A DNA stretch of 14,179 nucleotides from DATHTK01 sp035463295 (GTDB lineage: Bacteria; Actinomycetota; Rubrobacteria; Rubrobacterales; Rubrobacteraceae). The notes below the pieces were generated by a model. That model did no database searches. It was not told the DNA's origin and worked only from the letters and a program-made list of their open reading frames with translations. The stretch covers positions 1 through 14,179 of the forward strand of contig DATHTK010000019.1 in assembly GCA_035463295.1 (NCBI GenBank). The letters run 5' to 3'. The position numbers and the translations under genes are program-made. Shown here piece by piece: positions 7,172 through 13,365 of this stretch (the stretch's first letter is position 1; every line of letters begins with the position of its first letter).

Positions 7172-8119
7172 CTAGACCGCCTCGGTTACGGGCACGGAGC
7201 GGAGGATCTCCCGCACGATCTTCTCGGCCATGCTGCCCGAGTTCTCACCCCCTGCGCTGGAGGAGGTGATGATCCTGTGAGAGAGGACGCTGAGCGCCAT
7301 CGCCTTGACGTCGTCGGGGGTGCAGTAGGAGCGGCCGCTCGCGGCGGCGCGCGCCTTGGAGGCGGCCAGGAGCATCCGGCTCGCGCGCGGGGAGGCGCCG
7401 AGGTAAGCCTCGCCGTGCTCGCGGGTCGCCGACGTCACGGAGACCACGTACCGGAGGACCGCCTCGCTCGCGTGAACCTCCTGGACGAGACGACGCATCT
7501 CGAGGAACTCCTCGAGGCCCACTACGGGTCGCAGCTCGGAGACGGGGTCCAGAGAGAGCTTCAGAAGCTGTATCTCGGCCTCCTCGTCCGGGTAGCCGAT
7601 CTCCATCTTGATCATGAACCGGTCGAGCTCCGCGTGGGGGAGCGGGTAGGTGCCCTCGTGCTCGACCGGGTTCTGGGTCGCGACCACCCCGAACGGCTGC
7701 GGCAGAAGGCGCGTCTTGCCGTCCACCGTTACCGAGCCCTCCTCCATCGCCTCCAGGAGCGCGCTCTGGGTCTTGGGGCTCGCGCGGTTGATCTCGTCGG
7801 CTAGCACCATGTTGGCGAACACGGGGCCCGCCCAGAACTCGAAGCTCCCCTCGCCCTGGTTGTAGACGTTCAGCCCCGTGACGTCGGCGGGAAGCAGGTC
7901 CGGGGTGAACTGGATGCGCCTGAACTCGGCCCGGATGGAGCGGGCGAGCGACTTGGCGAGCAGCGTCTTCCCCACCCCCGGCACATCCTCGATCAGGACG
8001 TGCCCGCCGGCGAGCAGCGCCACCACCGCCAGAAAGACCCCTTCTCGCTTGCCCGAGACGGCGCCCTCGACGTTGCCGACTATGCGCTCCACTCTCGAAG
8101 CGAAATCGTTGTAATCCAA
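7172..8119 (-). CDS. MoxR-family AAA+ ATPase
   Basis: The protein has 315 residues, the usual MoxR length. Walker A is VPGVGKT (46-52), Walker B MVLADE (104-109) has the catalytic acidic pair D108-E109, sensor 1 is ATQNP with N150, and ELDRF follows with the conserved arginine. A C-terminal lid domain completes the fold. MoxR proteins form hexameric, chaperone-like ATPases that act on von Willebrand A-containing partners; here that partner is probably the DUF58 protein encoded next. The TTG start at 8119 is chosen because AGGA lies about eight bases upstream. It is the first gene of an operon behind the promoter at 8157-8184, giving a leader of roughly 30 bases. Confidence 0.93.
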   Translation of the reverse strand: MDYNDFASRVERIVGNVEGAVSGKREGVFLAVVALLAGGHVLIEDVPGVGKTLLAKSLARSIRAEFRRIQFTPDLLPADVTGLNVYNQGEGSFEFWAGPVFANMVLADEINRASPKTQSALLEAMEEGSVTVDGKTRLLPQPFGVVATQNPVEHEGTYPLPHAELDRFMIKMEIGYPDEEAEIQLLKLSLDPVSELRPVVGLEEFLEMRRLVQEVHASEAVLRYVVSVTSATREHGEAYLGASPRASRMLLAASKARAAASGRSYCTPDDVKAMALSVLSHRIITSSSAGGENSGSMAEKIVREILRSVPVTEAV

Positions 8120-8156
8120 GTAAATGTCCTGCCCGTGTCTGCAACGACGAGGCTTG

Positions 8157-8184
8157 ATTATAGCCTATGGCTCCCGGCGGTCAG
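8157..8184 (-). promoter_or_regulatory. Predicted promoter of the MoxR-DUF58-transglutaminase operon
   Basis: A perfect TATAAT (complement of 8157-8162) and CTGACC (complement of 8179-8184, 4 of 6 to TTGACA) are separated by 16 bases. They lie about 37 bases upstream of the MoxR start codon. The rest of the gap to the HNH gene (8185-8281) shows only weak short hairpins and no gene. Confidence 0.62.
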
Positions 8185-8281
8185 CAGGATGCGAGGGCGC
8201 GCGACCTATCTCGCGGAAGTGCGCGGTGACGCTCCGTACCGTAGAGATCGGTCTCTTTCGAGAGGCCCAGGGCTGAACGCC

Positions 8282-8833
8282 CTAGATCGCCGGCTCGGCC
8301 AGAAAAGGTTCGCCGTAGAACTGCTCGACGTACCGGCGCTGGATCTCGTTGAGGCCCCGCGAGTACCACACCATCACCACGTAGCGCGGCTCCTTCGGGG
8401 TGGTCTTCGGGTACATGCCGCACTCCATGGGGAGACGATTCCCCTTCCTCGCGTTGCACTTGGTGCACGCCGTCACCACGTTGTCCCACGCGTTCGCGCC
8501 GCCGCGGGAGATTGGCTTGACGTGGTCACGCGTCAGGCAGTCGCGGCGGTTCAGGTCGTTGCGGTGCTTGCCACAGTACTGGCACTTGTAATTGTCCCGG
8601 GCGAAGAGGATCGTGTTGGTGACGTGCCTGCGCAGGCGGCGCGGGATCTCCACGTACTTGATGAGCCGGATCACCAGCGGATACGGGTACTCGGCGCTCT
8701 CGGAACGAAAGCGGCGCTCCAGGTTGGCCTCCACGATCTCGGCCTTTTCGGAGACGACGAGGACTATCGCCCTCTTGGCCGGCACAAGGGCCACGGGCTC
8801 GTAGCTCGCGTTGAGCGTCAAGCATCGCGCCAC
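8282..8833 (-). CDS. HNH endonuclease family protein
   Basis: The protein has 183 residues. The C-terminal HNH fold shows two zinc-binding pairs, C84-x2-C87 (CQYCG) and C123-x2-C126 (CTKCN). Between them lie the catalytic D103-H104 (TRDHVKPISRGG) and the conserved N118 (WDNVV), followed by CNARKGNR. All hallmark residues are present, so it is probably an active metal-dependent nuclease. About 70 N-terminal residues (starting CLTLNASYEPV) are typical of a widespread stand-alone HNH group whose role is unknown. No methylase, phage or toxin gene is adjacent, so restriction or homing is not supported. The GTG start at 8833 has no Shine-Dalgarno but lies about seven bases after a -10-like TAAAAT, suggesting a leaderless message. 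Confidence 0.88.
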   Translation of the reverse strand: MARCLTLNASYEPVALVPAKRAIVLVVSEKAEIVEANLERRFRSESAEYPYPLVIRLIKYVEIPRRLRRHVTNTILFARDNYKCQYCGKHRNDLNRRDCLTRDHVKPISRGGANAWDNVVTACTKCNARKGNRLPMECGMYPKTTPKEPRYVVMVWYSRGLNEIQRRYVEQFYGEPFLAEPAI

Positions 8834-8839
8834 GGCGGC

Positions 8840-8845
8840 ATTTTA
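8840..8845 (-). promoter_or_regulatory. Predicted -10 element for leaderless HNH transcript
   Basis: TAAAAT on the minus strand (5 of 6 to TATAAT) ends six bases before the GTG start of the HNH gene, so the first transcribed base would fall on or next to the start codon. No convincing -35 is present. The sequence from here to 8923 holds no gene and no clear terminator. Confidence 0.45.
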
Positions 8846-8923
8846 ACATAAGGATATGCTTGCTCGCGTGAAATCCGCGTTACAAAGCGCGAAACCGACC
8901 TCCCCGTCGCACCCCGTGACGCT

Positions 8924-10102
8924 CTATACTACGCCCGAGCGTCGCAGGGCGGCCACGGCATCGCTGTCGTAGCCGAGCTCGGCGAGGATCGCGGCGGTGT
9001 GCTCGCCGACGTCGGGGATAGGGGCCATCACAGGCTCCGTGTCGTTCATGATCGCCGGCGGCAATAGCGCGCGCAGGGGACCGACCGGGGATCCGAACTC
9101 CCTCCAACGATCGCGGGCCTCGAGTTGCGGGTGGTCGAGGAAGTCCCGGACGGTTCTCATCCGGGCGTTGGCTATCCTGGCCTCTTCGAGCCGCTCTATG
9201 ACGCCCTGCGAGGAGAGCTTCTCGAAGGTCGCCTCGATCTCCTCGTGGAGGTCGTCCCTGTTGGCTACCCGCTCGGAGTTGCTCGCGAAGCGCTGGTCAT
9301 CGGCAAGCGCCCTCTGCCCGAGCACGACCTCGCAGAACCTCTCCCACTCCCGCTCGTTCTGGATGCCGAGGAAGACCACCTCCCCGTCGCCGCACTCGAA
9401 GGGTCCATACGGGGCTATGGCGGCGTGGCTCGCCCCGGTACGAGGAGGCTCCTCGCCTCCGTAGCCCGCGAAGTACGCCGGAAAACCCATCCACTCGCCG
9501 AGGGCCTCGAGCATCGAGACCTCGAGCGTCGCCCCCTCGCCGGCGCGCTCCCGCCGGAAGAGAGCCGCCAGGATGCCCGAGTAGGCGTACATGCCCGCAG
9601 CTATGTCGGCGGCCGAGATGCCGACCTTGGAGGGGGTCTCCGGCGTACCGGTGATCGAGACGAGCCCCGCCTCGCACTGGACGAGGAGGTCGTAGGCCTT
9701 CTTCTGCGTGTACGGACCGCCCTCACCGTAGCCGGAGATGCTGCAATGGATGAGACGAGGGTTATCCCCTCTCAACTCCTCGGCTCCGAGGCCTAGACGC
9801 CCGGCCGCCCCCGGCGCGAGGTTCTGGACGAAGACGTCGGCGCCACCGAGCAGCCTCTCCAGCACCTCCCTGGCCTCTTCCTCCTTGAGGTTCAGCGTCA
9901 GGGACTCTTTCGACCGGTTGAGCCAGACGAAGTGGCTGGCGAGGCCGTTCACCGTCTCGTCGTAGCCGCGCGCGAAGTCCCCTACCTCCGGGCGCTCGAC
10001 CTTTATAACGCGGGCGCCCAGGTCGGCGAGCTGGCGCGTGGCGAATGGGGCCGCAACTGCCTGCTCTAGAGAGACTACCGTAATGCCTTCGAGCGGCAAC
10101 AC
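8924..10102 (-). CDS. Class III (CaiB/BaiF) CoA-transferase
   Basis: The protein has 392 residues, the normal length for family III transferases. The N-terminus, with GITVVSLEQAVAAPFATRQLADLGARVIKVERP, is characteristic of the family. The catalytic aspartate is D166 in SAADIAAGMYA, equivalent to Asp169 of formyl-CoA transferase, which forms the aspartyl-CoA thioester. Such enzymes move CoA between carboxylic acids, for example succinate, citramalate, mesaconate or carnitine. The substrate cannot be read from sequence. The GTG start lies one base after the stop of the acyl-CoA dehydrogenase gene, so it is co-translated. By context it either activates the acid that the operon degrades or recycles CoA from a product. 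Confidence 0.9.
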   Translation of the reverse strand: MLPLEGITVVSLEQAVAAPFATRQLADLGARVIKVERPEVGDFARGYDETVNGLASHFVWLNRSKESLTLNLKEEEAREVLERLLGGADVFVQNLAPGAAGRLGLGAEELRGDNPRLIHCSISGYGEGGPYTQKKAYDLLVQCEAGLVSITGTPETPSKVGISAADIAAGMYAYSGILAALFRRERAGEGATLEVSMLEALGEWMGFPAYFAGYGGEEPPRTGASHAAIAPYGPFECGDGEVVFLGIQNEREWERFCEVVLGQRALADDQRFASNSERVANRDDLHEEIEATFEKLSSQGVIERLEEARIANARMRTVRDFLDHPQLEARDRWREFGSPVGPLRALLPPAIMNDTEPVMAPIPDVGEHTAAILAELGYDSDAVAALRRSGVV

Positions 10103-10103
10103 T

Positions 10104-11261
10104 CTAGAAAGACCTCGGCAATCCGAGGACGTGCTCGGCGACGTAGGCGAGGATCAGATTGGTGGAGATGGGCGCCACCTGGAAGAGCCGGGTCTCCCGG
10201 AACTTGCGCTCGACGTCGTACTCGGCATCGTAGGAGTAGCCCCCGAAGGTCTGCATCGCCGCGTTCGCCGCCTCCCAGGAGGCGTCGGCTGCGAGAAACA
10301 GGGCCATGTTGGCCTCGGCGCCGCAGGGCTCCCCCCTCTCGTAGAGCTCCGCGGCCCGGAAGCGCATGAGGTCCGCGGCCTCGACGCTTATGTGCGCCCG
10401 GGCCAGGGGGAACTGGATGCCCTGGTTCTGTCCTATCGGGCGGCCAAAGACGACGCGCTCGGCGGCGCGGCGGGTCGAGCGGTCTATAAACCACTTCCCG
10501 TTTCCGATGCACTCGGCGGCGATCAGGATCCGCTCCGCGTTCATGCCATCGATTATGTAGCGAAAGCCCTCGCCCTCCTCCCCGACGAGGGCGCTCGCCG
10601 GGACGCGCAGATCCTCGAACACGAGCTCGTTGGTCTGGTTGTTGATCATGACCCGCCGCGGCTTTACCGTCAGCCCGTTCCCTACGGCCTCGCGCAGATC
10701 CACCAGGAAGACGGAGAGCCCCTGGGACTTGCGCTCCACCTCCTCGCGCGGCGTGGTCCGGGCCAGGAGGATCATGAGATCCGAGTGCTTGACCCGCGAG
10801 ATGTAGATCTTGCGCCCGTCGATGACGTAGTGGTCGCCCTCCCGCACGGCGGTTGTCCTCAAGGAGGTCGTGTCGGTGCCGGCCTCGGGCTCCGTTACGC
10901 CGAAGGCCTGAAGGCGGAGCTGGCCACGGGCTATCTTCGGCAGATACTCCGCCTTCTGCTCCTCAGAGCCGTGCCTGAGCAACGTGCCCATGACGTAGAC
11001 CTGCGCGTGGGCGGGCTGGGCATTCCCCCCGGAGCGGTTGATCTCCTCGAGGATAATGGAGGTCTGAGTCAGGTCCAGGCCTAAACCGTCGTACTCTTGT
11101 GGGATAAACGCGCCGAGGTAGCCGCTCCTTGTCATCGCCTCTATAAAGGCCGTCGGGTACTCTCTCTTCTCATCGAGCTCGCGCCAGTAGGGATCGGGGA
11201 AGTCCGCGCAGACTTCGCGGACTGCGTGGCGCAGCTCCTCGTGCTCGTCGGGGCGGCTCAC
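10104..11261 (-). CDS. Acyl-CoA dehydrogenase
   Basis: The protein has 385 residues and spans the full acyl-CoA dehydrogenase fold: alpha N-terminal domain, beta domain with the flavin-contacting FGVTEPEAGTD, and helical C-terminal domain with RVVFGRPIGQNQGIQF and MQTFGGYSYDAEYDVER. It oxidises an acyl-CoA to the 2,3-enoyl-CoA using FAD and electron-transfer flavoprotein. The glutamate usual in the C-terminal YEGT motif is absent: the aligned position falls on P364 (QVAPIS). A glutamate instead stands at E243 (NAERILIA), where isovaleryl-CoA dehydrogenase places its base (LDLERLVLA). A branched substrate is therefore plausible, though this is inference. The GTG start at 11261 overlaps the TGA of the small upstream frame as GTGA. 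Confidence 0.92.
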   Translation of the reverse strand: MSRPDEHEELRHAVREVCADFPDPYWRELDEKREYPTAFIEAMTRSGYLGAFIPQEYDGLGLDLTQTSIILEEINRSGGNAQPAHAQVYVMGTLLRHGSEEQKAEYLPKIARGQLRLQAFGVTEPEAGTDTTSLRTTAVREGDHYVIDGRKIYISRVKHSDLMILLARTTPREEVERKSQGLSVFLVDLREAVGNGLTVKPRRVMINNQTNELVFEDLRVPASALVGEEGEGFRYIIDGMNAERILIAAECIGNGKWFIDRSTRRAAERVVFGRPIGQNQGIQFPLARAHISVEAADLMRFRAAELYERGEPCGAEANMALFLAADASWEAANAAMQTFGGYSYDAEYDVERKFRETRLFQVAPISTNLILAYVAEHVLGLPRSF

Positions 11262-11383
11262 GCCGGTCCTTTCGACGGCTCCTCGGTGCGCTCTTCTGCG
11301 TCCTCTTCGGGAAGGTCGTCGTAGCGGAGACGGGCGAGAAAGGATGCCAGCTCGCGGGTGGTTGCTCTCCTCATTACGCTCAT
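11258..11383 (-). pseudogene. 41-codon remnant resembling an MmgE/PrpD N-terminus
   Basis: ATG at 11383 overlaps the MaoC stop (ATGA), and TGA at 11260-11258 overlaps the acyl-CoA dehydrogenase start (GTGA). The product is 41 residues. Its segment TTRELASFLARLRYDDLPEE resembles the start of MmgE/PrpD proteins (2-methylcitrate dehydratase and cis-aconitate decarboxylase family), which have about 450 residues and begin with T+xLAxFxxxLRYEDLP. After that come only about 15 acidic, low-complexity residues, and the catalytic domains are absent. The simplest reading is a large in-frame internal deletion that left both translational couplings intact. A functional microprotein is the alternative. The family match is from memory, and 20 aligned residues is little evidence. 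That the frame is translated is better supported than its origin. Confidence 0.5.
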
Positions 11384-11886
11384 CGGGCGTCCCCCAGAGT
11401 GGGTCTCTGTATCTCGGGGGCGTGACCCCTCTTGTAGACCATGAGTGTGCGCTTGAAGGTGATGACCGTCGTGCCGTCGTGGTTGTAGCCGGTCGTCCGG
11501 ACCGTGACGATCCCGATGTTGGTTCGGGACTTCGACTCCCTCTTCTCCAGGACCTCGGAGCTGGAGTAGATGGTATCCCCCTCGAAGACCGGGGCGGGCA
11601 ACCGAACCTCGTCCCAGCCCAAGTTGGCGAAGACGTTCTGGGAGACGTCCGTCACGCTCTGACCCGTCACCAGCGCCAGCGTGAAGGTCGAGTCGACGAG
11701 CGGCTTGCCGAACTCGGTCTGGGCCGCGTAATTGTGGTCGAAGTGGACGGGGGCTGTGTTCTGGGAGAGCAGCGTGAACCAGATGTTGTCCGTCGTGGTG
11801 ACCGTGCGCCCGAGGGGGTGCTCGTAGACGTCGCCTACCTCGAAGTCCTCGAAGAACCGACCCCTCCAGCCTTCCTTTGCCGCCAC
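11380..11886 (-). CDS. MaoC-family (R)-specific enoyl-CoA hydratase/dehydratase
   Basis: The 168-residue single hotdog-fold protein opens with GRFFEDFEVGDVYEHPLGRTVTTTDN. At the hydratase motif the pattern is SQNTAPVHFD: the catalytic histidine is H48, but the usual aspartate is Asn43. Such an Asn occurs, as I recall, in the MaoC subgroup near mesaconyl- and itaconyl-CoA hydratases. It would add water to, or remove it from, a 2-enoyl-CoA, which fits the enoyl product of the dehydrogenase encoded downstream. The exact substrate is open. The GTG start at 11886 has AAAGGAG just upstream. A -10-like TACAAT sits directly before that, and a 21-base palindrome precedes it. It is the first gene of the operon, whose order is MaoC, remnant, dehydrogenase, CoA-transferase. 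Confidence 0.85.
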   Translation of the reverse strand: MAAKEGWRGRFFEDFEVGDVYEHPLGRTVTTTDNIWFTLLSQNTAPVHFDHNYAAQTEFGKPLVDSTFTLALVTGQSVTDVSQNVFANLGWDEVRLPAPVFEGDTIYSSSEVLEKRESKSRTNIGIVTVRTTGYNHDGTTVITFKRTLMVYKRGHAPEIQRPTLGDAR

Positions 11887-11897
11887 ACGACTCCTTT

Positions 11898-11941
11898 ATT
11901 GTAGTGATCTCCCGCCGGAGCGACGCGGGACCCCGCAGTCG
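11898..11941 (-). promoter_or_regulatory. Candidate promoter and operator of the MaoC operon
   Basis: A -10-like TACAAT lies at the complement of 11898-11903. Further upstream, 11921-11941 is an imperfect palindrome: CGACGCGGG, two bases, then CCCGC-A-GTCG, with one extra base in the right arm. It covers the position where a -35 would be, and no -35 consensus is present. That is consistent with a repressor or activator site, but the same bases could form a hairpin in RNA reading through from the CobW gene. No U-run follows, so it is a poor intrinsic terminator. Confidence 0.33.
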
Positions 11942-11963
11942 ATTCTACCGGACCATCAAGCGA

Positions 11964-12983
11964 CTACGGTGACGGTATGCCCTGCCCGGAGCCGAGCGGC
12001 AGGGCCCCGGCCCCGAGCAGCCCGCGGAACGCGTCCAGAGAGCCCAGAAGCTCCTCGGGGGGGATGCGCTTCGTGATGAAGATGATGCGCGAGCGGTGGT
12101 CCTCGTCGGGCCAACGGTCGAGGTGGTCGGGCGGATGGATGGTGTGCTGCACGCCGTTTACCACGACCGGTCCCGCCTCCCCCACGTCCAGGAGCCCCTT
12201 TACGCGCAACACGTCCTCGCCCCGGGAGTGGAGCAGCATGCTCAGCCAGATCCCGAACGCCGTCCAGTCCACGGACCCGTCGAAGGTGAGCGAGACGGAG
12301 TACGTCTCGCCAACGTCGTGGGGCTCGCCGGCGAGGGGTGTTCGTACCACGCGCGCCGGCGCGTCGCCAACGCGGAAGAGCTCTTCGACGTCTATCTCGC
12401 CGAAGGCCGCCTCGAGGATGCGCGCCGACGGGTTTATCTTGGCGAGACGCGAGAGGAGGTGTCGTACGGATTCAGGCTCCGCGACGTCGGTCTTGGTCAC
12501 GACGATCCTGTCCGCCGCCGCGACCTGTTTGACCGACTCCGGGTTGCGGTCGAGGTGCAGATCGCCGTTTATAGCGTCGACTGTTGTGATCACCAGATCA
12601 ACCGAGAAGTGGTGCTGCAAGACGGGGTCAGAGAAGATGGTGTGCAGGATAGGGGCCGGGTCGGCCAGCCCGGTCGTCTCGACGACGACGCGGTCGAGGT
12701 GTGGGATCTCCCCCCTCCCTTCCAGGTCCAGAAGCTCCCGGAGCGCCTCGACGAGGTCCTCCCGGGTGGTGCAGCAGACGCACCCGCTCCCGAGCAACAC
12801 CGTGCGCTCGTCGACCCGGCGAAGCAGGTGGTGGTCCAACCCCACCTCGCCGAACTCGTTGACGAGCACGGCCGTGTCGGCCATCGAGGGCTCGGAGAGC
12901 ACCCCGCCGAGCAGCGTCGTCTTGCCGCTGCCGAGAAATCCTGTCACGACCGTGACCGGCCGCCTGTAGCGCCCGCCATCCAA
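11964..12983 (-). CDS. COG0523/CobW-family GTPase, putative metallochaperone
   Basis: The protein has 339 residues with a SIMIBI-class G domain. Walker A is GFLGSGKT (15-22), the metal-binding CxCC motif is C68-V-C70-C71 (GSGCVCCTT), VVVETTGLADP (99-109) is the Walker B-like strand, and TKTD (163-166) stands for NKxD. The CobW C-terminal domain follows, with GIWLSMLLHSRGEDVLRVKGLLDV and VQHTIHPPDHLDRWP. Family members bind Zn2+, Co2+ or other metals and use GTP hydrolysis to deliver them to client proteins. Known relatives serve cobalamin synthesis, nitrile hydratase and zinc homeostasis. The client is not known here. The TTG start at 12983 lies four bases after the stop of the CxxC protein, with GAGGG about eight bases upstream. 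No Zur-like operator is evident. Confidence 0.9.
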   Translation of the reverse strand: MDGGRYRRPVTVVTGFLGSGKTTLLGGVLSEPSMADTAVLVNEFGEVGLDHHLLRRVDERTVLLGSGCVCCTTREDLVEALRELLDLEGRGEIPHLDRVVVETTGLADPAPILHTIFSDPVLQHHFSVDLVITTVDAINGDLHLDRNPESVKQVAAADRIVVTKTDVAEPESVRHLLSRLAKINPSARILEAAFGEIDVEELFRVGDAPARVVRTPLAGEPHDVGETYSVSLTFDGSVDWTAFGIWLSMLLHSRGEDVLRVKGLLDVGEAGPVVVNGVQHTIHPPDHLDRWPDEDHRSRIIFITKRIPPEELLGSLDAFRGLLGAGALPLGSGQGIPSP

Positions 12984-12987
12984 ACGC

Positions 12988-13347
12988 CTATCCCTCGCCG
13001 GCCGCGGCGTGCGCCAGCGCCTGTTGCAGAGCCGGCTCCAGGGGATCCGGGGCCCGGCCAGCGAGCTTCGCCACGGCGGGCCAGAGGGCGCCGAGGTCCT
13101 GCACGATCTCGGATCTCCCCTTGCCGTCGCGCACCACGTACTTGCTCCCGGCCCAGTCGTCGACCTTTAGGCCGTAGCAGCGCAGCACCTCGTTCGTCAG
13201 AGAGACCCTGTGGGCGCGGTCTCGGCGCCGGTCACGCTGGTACTCGACCGGGTCGGAGCCGGGCGCGGCGGCCCGCGCCCGGTCCTCCACGTGCCGGTCG
13301 GTCCAGTGGAGCTGAGCGACGAAATCCTGTCCGCAGAGCACGCACAT
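12988..13347 (-). CDS. Small CxxC protein upstream of the CobW gene, function unknown
   Basis: The 119-residue protein begins MCVLCGQDFVAQLHWTDRH. C2 and C5 form a zinc-knuckle-like pair at the very N-terminus, and H14 and H19 are possible further ligands. The middle is Arg-rich (38-47). Next comes a conserved-looking segment, TNEVLRCYGLKVDDWAGSKYVVRDGKGRSEIVQDLGALWPAV, and then an Ala-rich helical tail. There is no signal peptide or membrane helix, so it is cytoplasmic. I do not recognise a named family. The four-base gap to the metallochaperone GTPase suggests it is a client or a partner in metal transfer, which is inference. The ATG at 13347 fits, because the cysteines immediately follow it. 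The Shine-Dalgarno is weak. The upstream deacetylase ends 18 bases before it. Confidence 0.72.
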   Translation of the reverse strand: MCVLCGQDFVAQLHWTDRHVEDRARAAAPGSDPVEYQRDRRRDRAHRVSLTNEVLRCYGLKVDDWAGSKYVVRDGKGRSEIVQDLGALWPAVAKLAGRAPDPLEPALQQALAHAAAGEG

Positions 13348-13365
13348 GGGTATTCCCGAATCCCC

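Noticed and set aside
8225..8281. Short hairpins after the HNH stop (GGGC/GCCC and CTCT/AGAG)
   Set aside because: Stems are only four to five pairs with no U-run, so no terminator or attenuator is claimed.
10038..11084. 348-aa plus-strand frame opposite the acyl-CoA dehydrogenase
   Set aside because: Antisense shadow; low-complexity composition and no ribosome-binding site worth noting.
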